Shown here: positions 18,236-26,634 of the stretch, piece after piece
How the letters are laid out: every line of letters begins with the position of its first letter
Numbering within the stretch: the first letter of the stretch is position 1
From: Nitrospira defluvii
GTDB taxonomy: Bacteria > Nitrospirota > Nitrospiria > Nitrospirales > Nitrospiraceae
DNA length: 64,000 nt
Reading direction: 5' to 3'
Assembly: GCF_905220995.1 (NCBI RefSeq)
Contig: NZ_CAJNBJ010000020.1
Span: forward strand, 146,086-210,085
Position numbers and translations under genes: made by a program
The notes under the pieces: generated by a model
What the model saw: the letters and a program-made list of their open reading frames with translations, nothing else
The model's database searches: none
What the model was told of the DNA's origin: nothing

Positions 18236-18649
18236 ATGGCCGCTCCACTCACCATCGCTCACGTTCGCGAGCGTCTCGTCCCGCTCTTTGCCGATCCGGA
18301 TCTCGATCTGGTGATCCTGTTCGGCTCGGTTGCGGGCGGGGTGACGCACGCTGACAGCGACCTCGATCTTGCCGTGAAAGGACGGCAGCCGTTGGATCTT
18401 GTCTCGCTGACCAATGAGATCACTCGCCTTCTGCACACCGACGCTGTCGATGTGGCGGATCTTCGCCGTGCCTCGCCGCTGCTGATGATGGAAGTCGTGC
18501 GGGGAGGACAGCTCCTCTATGAACGGACGCCAGGATGCTACGCGGCCTTCTGCTCGCTTGCCCACCGCCGCTATGTCGATACCGCCAAATTGCGCGTCGC
18601 GCAGCGCGAGACGATCCGGCATTTTCTTCAGAACAGGGGTGCGGCGTGA
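18236..18649 (+). CDS. mntA: MNT-type nucleotidyltransferase antitoxin
   Basis: 137 residues of the minimal nucleotidyltransferase fold. The signature GSX10DXD is present: G30-S31 followed by D42 and D44 in GSVAGGVTHADSDLDL. In HepT/MntA type VII systems this protein inactivates the partner HEPN RNase by AMPylating a tyrosine near the active site. The stop overlaps the GTG start of the next gene by 4 bases (GTGA), as expected for a toxin-antitoxin pair. The order here is antitoxin first. Confidence 0.85.
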   Translation: MAAPLTIAHVRERLVPLFADPDLDLVILFGSVAGGVTHADSDLDLAVKGRQPLDLVSLTNEITRLLHTDAVDVADLRRASPLLMMEVVRGGQLLYERTPGCYAAFCSLAHRRYVDTAKLRVAQRETIRHFLQNRGAA

Positions 18650-19083
18650 CGCCGTCCGATCCCTCCGTGCTTCGCCGGAAGCTCGTCGTGATCGTCGAGA
18701 ACTTGACGGCGCTTGAACCCGTCGCCGCGATGACTCCTGAACGGTATCGCGACAATCTGTTTACCAGGAAGGGGACGGAACGGCTTCTGCAGGAATTGAT
18801 TGAAGCAGCGATCGATCTGAATACCCATATTCTCGTCCAGGACGGCCACGGAGCCCCGGACGATTACTATCAGGGGTTTCTCAAGCTGGCCGACCATGGT
18901 GTGCTTCAGCGAGAACTGGCCGACGCGCTGGCTCCCTCGGCGGGGCTGAGGAACCGCCTGGTTCATGAGTATGATGCGATCGTCGATGCCATCGTCTTGG
19001 ATGCCGTTCGGAAAGCCCAATCCCTCTTCCCTCGGTATGTCAGCGCCATCGAGCAGTATCTGTCTCATCGCCACGGCGGCTGA
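18646..19083 (+). CDS. hepT: HEPN domain RNase toxin (HepT-like)
   Basis: 145 residues, all helical in appearance. The HEPN catalytic motif RX4-6H is R102-N-R-L-V-H107, followed by E108-Y109; that tyrosine is the usual target of MntA AMPylation. The GTG at 18646 overlaps the antitoxin stop, so I choose it over the longer frame from 18535. The family cleaves RNA (tRNA in the best-studied case). The pair is bounded by two copies of a cytochrome c 3' end, which may mark how it was inserted. Confidence 0.83.
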   Translation: MTPSDPSVLRRKLVVIVENLTALEPVAAMTPERYRDNLFTRKGTERLLQELIEAAIDLNTHILVQDGHGAPDDYYQGFLKLADHGVLQRELADALAPSAGLRNRLVHEYDAIVDAIVLDAVRKAQSLFPRYVSAIEQYLSHRHGG

Positions 19084-19250
19084 TTGTCCGGCGTCGGCCT
19101 CCTCTCAATCCACCACCGACGTTCACGGCATCAAGCGCGCCTTCGGACGAGACCTTGGGGGCTGGAGCGATTCGTGTACCGGCCTTCACACACTTGACCG
19201 TCTACGAGAAGAGAGCACCGTGAGGCTTTACCAAGCAGTTGGCTTCTGCG

Positions 19251-19808
19251 TCACCGAACCAGCACATCTGGTCGCGGGTCCGAGACGAACCCCGCACGAT
19301 TGGGCATCGTGACGCGCGGAAGTGTCTGCGCGTCGATCACGGCGTCGGATGGTATGATGCCGTTTTGATGGAGCAGCCACGCGACCACGGCATAGACCTC
19401 ATCTGGCGTCAGGGATTGCGGAGCGTTGAACGGCATGGCACGATGGATGTAATCGTATAACGTTGTGGCATAGGGCCAGAAGCTGCCGATGGTTTTGATC
19501 GGGTTGTCAGTGGCCAGCGAACCTTGGCCGCCCACGAGGCGATCCTTTGGTCCTTCCGTTCCTGTTGGTCCGTGGCAGGCGGCGCACTTGTTTCCATAGA
19601 TGGCTGCCCCTTGCTGCACGGTCCCTTGACCAGGCGGCAATCCTGCTCCGCTTGGATCGATGTCGATGTTCAAGGCGCCGATCTCCGCGCCGGTGGCCGG
19701 CCGACCGAACCCATAGCGCATCGGCTCTTCAGCATGACTTATACTCCCGAAGAGCAGAGATAGTGCGAGTGCCGACACCTCCCAAGGGGTCGCGTTAGAT
19801 TTGCACAT
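19251..19808 (-). CDS. Mono-heme c-type cytochrome, probable electron acceptor of the sulfite dehydrogenase
   Basis: 185 residues with a signal peptide ending near SHA (residue 26) and one heme site CAACH (C75, C78, H79). The distal methionine is probably in RAMPF or TMPN. Such cytochromes next to SoxC/SorA-type proteins take electrons from sulfite oxidation in the periplasm. The ATG lies inside the last codons of the upstream SoxC-type gene (14-base overlap), a sign of translational coupling. A truncated copy of its 3' half lies at 17839-18108. Confidence 0.87.
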   Translation of the reverse strand: MCKSNATPWEVSALALSLLFGSISHAEEPMRYGFGRPATGAEIGALNIDIDPSGAGLPPGQGTVQQGAAIYGNKCAACHGPTGTEGPKDRLVGGQGSLATDNPIKTIGSFWPYATTLYDYIHRAMPFNAPQSLTPDEVYAVVAWLLHQNGIIPSDAVIDAQTLPRVTMPNRAGFVSDPRPDVLVR

Positions 19809-21051
19809 TCGTCACCTCCCCATCTGCGGCCACCTTCCAACTCTGAATCGCATTGTAGTGGTATGAAGAATGAACTCCTCGGGCTGCGACGAGCGCGGCC
19901 CTCGCTGGCTGGACATAGCCGCTGTCATCGATGCAACGGCTTTGCAGGATCGTGTCCTCTCCGTTCCATTGCCATCCGAACCGGAAGCGTGTGTGGCACT
20001 GTGGAAGCACTGGTCCTTGTATGTGTGCCGGTCGCCATGTCCGCCCGCCGTCGAGACTGACCTCGACCGTTTTCACCAAGCCTCGTCCGCTCCAGGCGAG
20101 CCCACGAATTTCGATGAAGCCCGGCTCGATTCGCTGGCTGCCTGAAGGACTTGTGATAACGGACTTGGCCTCCATGACGAACGTAAATTGCCTGGCCGTG
20201 CCGTCCGGCATGAGATCGGTGTAGCGCGACGTTTCTTCGCGCGTCATGAACGGGGCGGTGCCGAGTTTGAGGCGCCGTAGCCACTTGATGCAGGTGTTGC
20301 CTTCCCAGCCGGGAATCACCAGGCGGAGCGGATAGCCCTGCTCCGGTCTCAACGCCTCGCCGTTTTGCGCATAACACAGGAACGCGTCCTTCAGCACTTC
20401 CGCCAGCGGCAAGCTGCGCGTCATGGCGGCGGCATCGCTCCCTTCCGCCAGCACCCAGGCAGCCTCTGGTTTGACGTTTGCTTCAGCCAAGACCGTCGCG
20501 AGCGGCACGCCGGTCCATTCGCTGGTGCTCATGAGCCCGTGCGTCTCTTGGACCGTCTTCCCTGTCGGCCCTTTCCATTCTTTCCCGGAATTGCCGGAGC
20601 ATTCGATGAACAGCGTGCGTGTCACGGAAGGGAAGCGCGTCAGATCGTGCATGGACAATGAGAGCGGCCGATCAACCAGCCCGTGAATCAGGAGCCGGTG
20701 GCGATTGGGATCAATGGCCGGCACGCCGTTGTGGTGGCGCTCGAAGTGCAATGCGGATGGGGTGATGATGCCGTGCAACGATTGATGCGGCGTCAGTGAA
20801 TGGGTCGCCGTCGTCAGGCGTTGGGCGGTTTCTCCCAGTGCGCGAGTGCCATAAGGACTGGGAATGCGGCCTGGGACCCGCGTGGGATCGGTGTGGTCCT
20901 GTTCTACGGCTGGAAGAATCGACGGGGCGATCAAGCCAACGGCCGTAACACCCATCGCGGAGACCGCGCTGGCCAGCCATGTCCGACGGCCAACTGGTTT
21001 CTCACCATCCCTCTCCGACGAGACAGCCTTCTCCTCATCATACTGGCTCAT
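19795..21051 (-). CDS. SoxC/SorA-type molybdopterin sulfite dehydrogenase subunit
   Basis: 418 residues from the ATG at 21051. A twin-arginine-like signal (VGRRTWLASAV, residues 20-30) indicates folded export. The sulfite-oxidase molybdopterin domain has the Mo-coordinating cysteine in RTLFIECSGNSGKEWKG (about C151), plus the VIPGWEGNTCIKWLRRLKLG block. The C-terminal Mo-co dimerisation domain starts near FIEIRGLAWSGRG. With the adjacent cytochrome it should oxidise sulfite to sulfate in the periplasm. No other sox genes are in the window, so a SorAB-like role is more likely than a full Sox pathway. Confidence 0.9.
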   Translation of the reverse strand: MSQYDEEKAVSSERDGEKPVGRRTWLASAVSAMGVTAVGLIAPSILPAVEQDHTDPTRVPGRIPSPYGTRALGETAQRLTTATHSLTPHQSLHGIITPSALHFERHHNGVPAIDPNRHRLLIHGLVDRPLSLSMHDLTRFPSVTRTLFIECSGNSGKEWKGPTGKTVQETHGLMSTSEWTGVPLATVLAEANVKPEAAWVLAEGSDAAAMTRSLPLAEVLKDAFLCYAQNGEALRPEQGYPLRLVIPGWEGNTCIKWLRRLKLGTAPFMTREETSRYTDLMPDGTARQFTFVMEAKSVITSPSGSQRIEPGFIEIRGLAWSGRGLVKTVEVSLDGGRTWRPAHIQGPVLPQCHTRFRFGWQWNGEDTILQSRCIDDSGYVQPARAALVAARGVHSSYHYNAIQSWKVAADGEVTNVQI

Positions 21052-21169
21052 GGGCCCTCCATTGTCGATCATTCTGCAGACCGGCATCGGTATATCGTTC
21101 AGTGTGTCCCCTATGATGCGCCTGGCGCAAGCGGGTACGGTTCACCGACTACACCGCGAAGTTATGCCC

Positions 21170-22273
21170 TCATCGATAGACGGGAAAATCCGCGTACCCG
21201 CGGGGATTCGGCATGTACCAGACGTCCATCGGCGCCTCGGGCGCCAGGGGCCAGTCCTGGGCAATGCGTTCGACCAGATCCGGGTTGCTGATGTAGGGAC
21301 GCCCGAAGGCGATGAGATCGGCCGATCCATCTTGAACTGCCGCCTCCGCGGTGGCCGGCGTATAGCCGCCGTTTCCGATCAGCGGTCCGTGAAAGACGCG
21401 GCGGAACTCCGGCAAGGTCATCGGATCGCCCAGCTTGTGAAATCCGAATGCCAGCCCGTCCACGAGATGGAGATAGGCCAATCCGTACTGATCCAGTTGT
21501 TGGGCGGCGAAGCTGAAGGTCTTGCGAAAATCCGGCGATCCCATTTCGTTGAAGACCCCGTTGGGCGAGAGACGCACACCCACGCGCGCGGCGGGTACCT
21601 CCGCCGTCACGGCTTGCACGATTTCATTCAGGAACCGGTATCGGTTTTCTACATTGCCGCCGTAACGATCCGTGCGGTGGTTGGTCTTGGATTGCAGAAA
21701 TTGATCGATGAGATAGCCGTTGGCGCCGTGAATTTCGACGCCGTCGAACCCGGCCTGCAGGGCTCGCTTAGCGGCCTGCCGGTAATCGTCGACCACTCGG
21801 AGAACTTCCTCTGTCGCCAGCGCTCTGGGAGTTTCGTACGGCTCACGGCCGTTCGGGGTCTGAATTCCGTCGCCATGGATGGCGATCGGGGAGGGCGCGA
21901 CCGGCGCACCTTCTTCGAGGTGAAACGTGCTATGCGAGGCGCGCCCGCAATGCCAGAGCTGTAGGAACATGACACCACCGGCTCGATGGGCGGATTCCAC
22001 GACGAGCTTCCATCCTTCGGTCTGCGCATCGGAATAGATGCCGGGCGAATCGACCCAGCCGATGCCTTGCGTGGACACCACGGTGGCTTCGGAGATCATC
22101 AATCCGGCGGACGCGCGCTGCCGGTAATATTCCGCCATCAGCCCGTTGGGGATGCGATGCCGGCCGGCTCGCGCGCGTGTCATCGGCGCCAGCACAATGC
22201 GGTTGTGTGCGCGAAGCGCGCTATTGAGAGTGAAGGGCGCGAGAAGTTGCTTGTCTGTTCTGTCTTGAGCCAT
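21170..22273 (-). CDS. nemA: Old Yellow Enzyme family FMN oxidoreductase (NemA-like)
   Basis: 367 residues from the ATG at 22273, which has GGAG six bases upstream. OYE hallmarks are present: LNSALRAHNRIVLAPMTRAR at the N-terminus, FLQLWHCGRASH, the substrate-binding FDGVEIHGANGYLIDQFL, and the YGGNVENRYRFLNEI block. It reduces activated alkenes such as quinones, enones or N-ethylmaleimide with NAD(P)H. It closes the bufferin-thioredoxin cluster, separated by 79 bases from the TlpA gene, and may be part of the same stress operon. Confidence 0.88.
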   Translation of the reverse strand: MAQDRTDKQLLAPFTLNSALRAHNRIVLAPMTRARAGRHRIPNGLMAEYYRQRASAGLMISEATVVSTQGIGWVDSPGIYSDAQTEGWKLVVESAHRAGGVMFLQLWHCGRASHSTFHLEEGAPVAPSPIAIHGDGIQTPNGREPYETPRALATEEVLRVVDDYRQAAKRALQAGFDGVEIHGANGYLIDQFLQSKTNHRTDRYGGNVENRYRFLNEIVQAVTAEVPAARVGVRLSPNGVFNEMGSPDFRKTFSFAAQQLDQYGLAYLHLVDGLAFGFHKLGDPMTLPEFRRVFHGPLIGNGGYTPATAEAAVQDGSADLIAFGRPYISNPDLVERIAQDWPLAPEAPMDVWYMPNPRGYADFPVYR

Positions 22274-22352
22274 GCTTTCTCCGGGAAAATCGGTTGTTGG
22301 CACGCACCGGCTGACGGCTCGCTGTCCGGTTTGTGCCGGACAGTCTTCCCCA

Positions 22353-22856
22353 TTACTCCTCTTGAAGCAAGTGATTGACCGCCGTCTGAAAGTGAGGATC
22401 GTCGAGCAATCCTCCTCCCCGATGGGTCACAACGACCTCTCCCTTCTTATTCAGCAGAAAGAAGATCGGCGTACTGCGCACGCCTAGCTGCGAGGCCAAC
22501 CGGTCGCCGACATCATAAATCACCGGAAAGGTGAAAGGAGGCGCCTGGGATTCCACGTGGTTGCGGATATTCGCTCCGGTATCCGCAAAGCCGACGGTAA
22601 GAATATGAAACGGCTGTCCTTTCATTCGCTCTTGCAATGCCTGCATTTTAGGAAGCTCGCCTTGGCACACATGGCACCACGAGGCCCAAAACATGAGCAA
22701 TGCCGGCTGGCCGATGAGCTGCCGGTCTGTATAGGCGGTGCCGTCCAGCGCGCGCAATTCGAAGGGCGCCATCTTCTGTCCGCCCGCCTCTGAAACACTC
22801 CCCCCAAGAAAACCGATGATCAGGATACAGATCATCATCGATGCCAACTGTTTCAT
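22353..22856 (-). CDS. TlpA-like periplasmic thioredoxin
   Basis: 167 residues with a signal peptide/lipid-free N-terminus (hydrophobic 7-20). The thioredoxin fold contains the WASWCHVCQGELPKMQ active site (C61-HV-C64) and a cis-proline in STPIFFLLNKKG. Proteins of this kind reduce disulfides in the periplasm, for example in cytochrome c or copper-site assembly. It is the fifth gene of the minus-strand bufferin cluster, 30 bases after DoxX, so it may keep the cysteines of the bufferin or of metal proteins reduced. That link is inference. Confidence 0.87.
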   Translation of the reverse strand: MKQLASMMICILIIGFLGGSVSEAGGQKMAPFELRALDGTAYTDRQLIGQPALLMFWASWCHVCQGELPKMQALQERMKGQPFHILTVGFADTGANIRNHVESQAPPFTFPVIYDVGDRLASQLGVRSTPIFFLLNKKGEVVVTHRGGGLLDDPHFQTAVNHLLQEE

Positions 22857-22886
22857 GCTCGGCTCCTTTCGTAACTCGGCGCCAGC

Positions 22887-23420
22887 TCAGGCTCCATGTG
22901 CGGCCGGTTGGGGCGAGGCAGCGCTGTCGATCACACGTGTCGTTCGCCGGCGCTGATAGAAGCGATCCAGCAAGGCATCCGCCGAGATCAACCCCGGTCC
23001 GTGCAGGACGAAATAGAGAAAGAGAATGCCCCAATAGAACGCTTCTTGCAGCGCGGCTTCGGACAACTGGCCGTAGGAGAGCGCGGCGACGATGTTGAGT
23101 CCGAAGAGCGAGAGGGCCGCCCATCGTCCGGCCAGGCCGATCGCCAGCAGAAACGAGCCGCCGAGTTCAACGGCCGTGGACAGATAGGCTGCCATCTCGG
23201 GCGGCAGGACCGGCACATCGTAGACCATGGTGAACAGCATGACCGTGGACATCCAGCTGGAGAGCTTGACCATCCCGCCTTTCCAAAAAATGTTCGCCAG
23301 ATACAAGCGAACGGACAGGTCGAACAGCGGGAGCAGCGCTTCCAGACCATGGACCAGCCATAGATACAGAGGCACCGCGCGATCAGCGGCACGTGTCAAA
23401 AGACCAACGGGGTGCGTCAT
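22887..23420 (-). CDS. DoxX family membrane protein (HvfD/BufD position)
   Basis: 177 residues with four hydrophobic segments and the DoxX pattern: LPLFDLSVRLYLANIFWKGG at the first helix, then ELGGSFLLAIGLAGRWAALS. The ATG overlaps the stop of the DUF2063 gene by four bases (ATGA). DoxX-type proteins commonly follow the DUF692/DUF2063 pair in HvfABCD or bufferin operons and are thought to support quinone-linked redox or export steps. The exact role is not established. Confidence 0.87.
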   Translation of the reverse strand: MTHPVGLLTRAADRAVPLYLWLVHGLEALLPLFDLSVRLYLANIFWKGGMVKLSSWMSTVMLFTMVYDVPVLPPEMAAYLSTAVELGGSFLLAIGLAGRWAALSLFGLNIVAALSYGQLSEAALQEAFYWGILFLYFVLHGPGLISADALLDRFYQRRRTTRVIDSAASPQPAAHGA

Positions 23421-24193
23421 ACGCCCTCCTCCACGAAAATTCCGGCTATTGCCTGTATGTTCAATAGGGTCGTCATCAACCGGGTGAAATCGAAACCGGA
23501 TTCAGCTTCTCGTGCCAATCGTTCGATCGATGCGACGGTCGCTCCCTGAGATAGGGCCTCCAGCAACCGGTAATCCAGCCAGGCCAGCGGTATGACCTGC
23601 ACCGCCCCACCGCTGCGGACCACAATGAGGCCGGTCTCCTCCTCAGGAAGAGGCAAGTCGACGACCTCGTCCGGCGATGCGTCCGGTTGGAGCGCCAGCC
23701 AAACGCGATGGACTGGAACGGGAAAGGACAGGAACCGCGCAGTCTGATGGAACTGGAAGGTGACGCGCGAGGGATCTGCCGAGACCATAGCGTGAAGCTG
23801 GTCAGGGGGCAGCGGCGACGAATCTGCAGCCTGATAGACCTCATGACAAGCCCATTCGAGCCGAGCCAGTTCGACAAGGAGGGGGGGCGCCTCGAAGTGT
23901 TGCAGCAAGGCCGGGAGATGGCGTCCATACAGAAACAGATCGCCGCTGGTCGAGGGATATTTCTTGATGTACCCGCGCGCGAGCACCCCAAAGTAACCGT
24001 CGCCGACAAACCGATGCAACACGGGATAGGTAATCCTCAGCACCTGCACAAAGTTATTCCGGATCAACCGGCGGTAGAGCGCGACGCTTCGCAGCGCCGT
24101 TCCATCCGTTGCCATCGCTGCCGTGGCCGTCTGGTATTTCCCTTCGACGATGGCCTCGGCAAAGGCTTGCTGTTGTTCACGCAGTCGTGACAT
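23417..24193 (-). CDS. bufC: DUF2063 protein, BufC/HvfC-type partner of the DUF692 enzyme
   Basis: 258 residues from the ATG at 24193. The N-terminal DUF2063 domain (about 1-95) has the RLIRNNFVQVLRITYPVLHR and LARLEWACHEVY blocks. In bufferin and related RiPP operons this protein binds the precursor and hands it to the DUF692 oxidase. Its start lies 17 bases inside the end of the DUF692 gene and its stop overlaps DoxX, so the four genes form a tightly coupled unit. The C-terminal ~100 residues form a second domain, also usual in BufC. Confidence 0.85.
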   Translation of the reverse strand: MSRLREQQQAFAEAIVEGKYQTATAAMATDGTALRSVALYRRLIRNNFVQVLRITYPVLHRFVGDGYFGVLARGYIKKYPSTSGDLFLYGRHLPALLQHFEAPPLLVELARLEWACHEVYQAADSSPLPPDQLHAMVSADPSRVTFQFHQTARFLSFPVPVHRVWLALQPDASPDEVVDLPLPEEETGLIVVRSGGAVQVIPLAWLDYRLLEALSQGATVASIERLAREAESGFDFTRLMTTLLNIQAIAGIFVEEGV

Positions 24194-25022
24194 GGCATGC
24201 CCCCAGAATGGCATCCGCCTGTGTGGCTTGCTCGACCAGTACGGACAGCGGCGGGAGATTGGTATCCCACTCAATCAACGTCGGGCGCGGACCGAAATGG
24301 TGGATCGCCCATCGATAGAGGCCCCAGACTTCCGGGTACACGGGCTGACCGTGGGTATCGATCAGCATGCTCCCGAAGCGATCAAATCCCGCCAGATGGA
24401 TCTCCCAGACGGCCTCAGCCGGAATCGCCATCAGCATATCCAGCGGATCAGTATGGAAGTTGACGGCGTTGACGTAAACGTTGTTGAGATCGAGCAGAAT
24501 GCCGCAGCCGGTTCTCCCGGCCATCTCGGACAGGAAGGCGCCTTCAGAAATCGGCGAATCCTGCCAGGTCAGATACCGAGTGATATTCTCGATCAGCAAG
24601 GGGCGCTTCAACAGATTCTGGACTTCGTCGATTCTGGCGCAGACATGATCTAAACTCCCTTCGGTGTAGGGAAGGGGCAAGAGATCGTTGAAGAAGCGTC
24701 CGCCGACGGAACTCCAGGACAGATGCTCCGACACGAAAGCCGGCTCGAAGCGATCGATCAAAGCTTTCAGTTTGTGGAGATGGGCCTGGTCGATTGGATC
24801 GGTGGAGCCTAAGGACAGGCCGACCCCGTGAAAACTCAGCGGGTATCGGCTCCTGATCCGCTCAAGCACGCGCAACGGCGCGCCGCCGTCGCCGAAATAA
24901 TTCTCCGGATGGGTTTCCATCCAGGCCACCGGCGGTGGCGCGTCCAGAATCTCGCGAAAATGATGTGCCCGCAGTCCGATCCCGGCCTGTGCCGGGATCG
25001 AGGTGGGATGTTGAACAGACAT
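24177..25022 (-). CDS. bufB: DUF692 multinuclear iron oxidase (MNIO), BufB-type RiPP-modifying enzyme
   Basis: 281 residues. A TIM-barrel DUF692 protein with likely iron ligands in RAHHFREI, METHPENYFGDGG, SFHGVGLSLG, the SEHLSWSS block, LIENITRYL, LLDLNNVYVNAVNF, EIHLAGFD and VLIDTHGQ-type segments (here MLIDTHGQPV). Enzymes of this family oxidise cysteines in short peptides, in bufferins to thiooxazoles that chelate copper. It starts 11 bases after the precursor gene. No other RiPP-modifying enzyme is nearby. Confidence 0.88.
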   Translation of the reverse strand: MSVQHPTSIPAQAGIGLRAHHFREILDAPPPVAWMETHPENYFGDGGAPLRVLERIRSRYPLSFHGVGLSLGSTDPIDQAHLHKLKALIDRFEPAFVSEHLSWSSVGGRFFNDLLPLPYTEGSLDHVCARIDEVQNLLKRPLLIENITRYLTWQDSPISEGAFLSEMAGRTGCGILLDLNNVYVNAVNFHTDPLDMLMAIPAEAVWEIHLAGFDRFGSMLIDTHGQPVYPEVWGLYRWAIHHFGPRPTLIEWDTNLPPLSVLVEQATQADAILGACHVTTA

Positions 25023-25033
25023 CGCTCGTCGTC

Positions 25034-25369
25034 CTACATCTTTTTCATCATCATCTCTTTCATCTTTGCCAGATCATCTTTCGTGATGGCGAGGACGGTA
25101 CCCTTGGCGATCTTCCCGCAGAGCCCCTTCGGCAGGAACACATAGGAATCGGCTTCATTGTCGGTCTTGGACTGGCCCACACAGGAATGGAGGCTGGTCT
25201 TGACCGCGCAGTCGTTCATCCCGGCCTTGGCCACGCCTCCGCAGGCCTCCCATCCGGCTGGCATTTCCGCCATCTTCGGAGCGGCATTCGCGGCTTCGGC
25301 GCCTGCAAAACTCAAGGCCACCAACAATGCGGAATGGATCATGGCGTTCTTTTTCGTCGTTGCGTTCAT
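25034..25369 (-). CDS. bufA: DUF2282 bufferin-type RiPP precursor with signal peptide
   Basis: 111 residues from the ATG at 25369, which has an AAAGGAG site. A cleavable signal peptide (about 1-28) is followed by the DUF2282 core with four cysteines: C43 (WEACGGVAKAG), C54 (MNDCAVK), C63 (LHSCVGQ) and C84 (PKGLCGKI). This C-GVAKAG-NDC-HSC pattern is the bufferin BufA1 type, modified on cysteines by DUF692 and used as a periplasmic copper chelator. An unusual tail follows the core: lysine- and methionine-rich KMKEMMMKKM, which might add Cu(I) ligands. Confidence 0.87.
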   Translation of the reverse strand: MNATTKKNAMIHSALLVALSFAGAEAANAAPKMAEMPAGWEACGGVAKAGMNDCAVKTSLHSCVGQSKTDNEADSYVFLPKGLCGKIAKGTVLAITKDDLAKMKEMMMKKM

Positions 25370-25625
25370 AGGATTCTCCTTTGTTAGTTTCAATGCTATT
25401 GGGAATGACACTCGATACCGAACATGCGCAGTTCGGGACGGATTCAGTTCGGCTACATACGATCCTCCTTTCAGTGCGGCGAGAGATGTGTTCTGGAGCT
25501 ACTCATGGTTTCGATAGGCTACTACCGATGCCGCCTGGCCGCTGTGAGGCAGCTTACAGTTGGCAATCCGCATCCAGGCGCCGCCGATGCCTCGCTGCGA
25601 GTGGTACGGAGAAGCCGCTGGCCGG
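25370..25625 (-). promoter_or_regulatory. Upstream region of the bufferin operon
   Basis: About 255 bases between bufA and the small Met/Cys protein, both read leftwards. It contains the block GCAGCTTACAGTTGG at about 25551-25565. Related versions lie at 25879-25892 and in the MerR/arsM spacer (GTAAGCCAGCTTACAG). On the minus strand an AAAGGAGGATCGT leads to ATG-TAG at about 25449, a start codon followed at once by a stop, perhaps a decayed leader. No factor can be assigned. Confidence 0.35.
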
Positions 25626-25751
25626 TTACCCGAGAAGCCAGTAGGTCGCTCCTCCGATCATGAACATCACCATCATTGCGAGCATCATCTTTTCGTGACC
25701 GCACATTCCGTGTTTCTGTGTGCATCCCTGCATGCTGCACATCATCGACAT
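25626..25751 (-). CDS. 41-residue Met/Cys-rich small membrane protein
   Basis: The ATG at 25751 has a strong AAAGGAGGGG site. The product begins MSMMCSMQGCTQKHGMCGHE: three cysteines, five methionines and two histidines in 20 residues. It ends in one hydrophobic helix with further methionines (MLAMMVMFMIGGATYWLLG). The head looks like a soft-metal-binding patch on a membrane anchor. Position and orientation put it just upstream of the bufferin operon, so a copper-related role is plausible. I know no named family with certainty. Confidence 0.65.
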   Translation of the reverse strand: MSMMCSMQGCTQKHGMCGHEKMMLAMMVMFMIGGATYWLLG

Positions 25752-26145
25752 GGGTTGCCCCTCCTTTGTGATAGTGGTAGACGGGTTGATGTGCTTTCGT
25801 CCATCGAAAGCGCATGGACACATCTAGACTTTTAGATATGTTCATGCATAACTTGCCATCAGCCACATGAAAGGTCTGTGAGCTGCGTTACAGTTGAAAA
25901 AATGAATTGAGAGATGATGGAGGGAGGATCGGCCGGGACCGTCGAGCGAGTCCAGCCGGAGGTGCCTGTTATTAGCAGAAGGTGGGGAGGGGAAATGAGA
26001 TCAGGGGTCCGGTCCTCTTACATCCCCTTGGCCGAGAACAACATGGTCACAGGGGCTCTTCCTATGACCGCTTCCATGATCACACCTCGATGGACTGCCC
26101 TGGCGGATATCCGCAGGCCATTGCGTGTCTCGCTCACGCTGTCCC
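25752..26145. other. Intergenic stretch between the bufferin region and a DUF1348 gene
   Basis: About 390 bases. The right part (25890-26145) holds no gene I recognise. The left part should contain the promoter of the small Met/Cys protein; a TTAGATATGTTC stretch at about 25832-25843 is AT-rich. The ribosome-site leader CACTATCACAAAGGAGG recurs, with variants, in front of many genes to 41 kb. Confidence 0.4.
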
Positions 26146-26625
26146 TCACAGGCCGAGGTCGGATAGGGAAGGGTGGCCTTCGGGACGAGGGCCCAGTGGC
26201 CAGCGGTATTGGCGTTCCTCCTTTGTAATGGGAAGGTCATTGATGCTCGCGAGGCGCTGGTGCATGAGGCCGTTTCGGTCGAACTCCCAGTTCTCGTTCC
26301 CGTAGGACCGAAACCAATTCCCGGAATCGTCGTGCCACTCATAGGCAAAACGCACGGCGATGCGCGTTTCGTGGAATGCCCACAGTTCCTTGATCAGCCG
26401 GTAGTCCAGCTCCTTAGCCCATTTGCGGCGCAGAAATTCTACGATAGCCTCACGGCCAGACAGAAACTCGTTGCGGTTCCTCCATGAACTGTTGGCGCTG
26501 TAAGCCTGCGACACTCTCTGGGGGTCTCTGCTGTTCCAGGCATCCTCGGCCAGGCGCACTTTCTGGATTGCGGTGTGCCAGGTGAAGGGAGGAAGAGGGG
26601 GACGGCTATGTTGTGTTGACGACAT
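26146..26625 (-). CDS. DUF1348 (NTF2-like) protein
   Basis: 159 residues of the SnoaL/NTF2-like DUF1348 type. The recognisable order is [20 protein letters not shown], the [18 protein letters not shown] block, then [20 protein letters not shown] and the closing [17 protein letters not shown]. Proteins of this family are small cytosolic alpha/beta barrels with no established reaction. A TAGGAG site precedes the ATG. It follows the broken substrate-binding protein gene, 10 bases away. Confidence 0.87.
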   Translation of the reverse strand: MSSTQHSRPPLPPFTWHTAIQKVRLAEDAWNSRDPQRVSQAYSANSSWRNRNEFLSGREAIVEFLRRKWAKELDYRLIKELWAFHETRIAVRFAYEWHDDSGNWFRSYGNENWEFDRNGLMHQRLASINDLPITKEERQYRWPLGPRPEGHPSLSDLGL

Positions 26626-26634
26626 GATGTGCTC

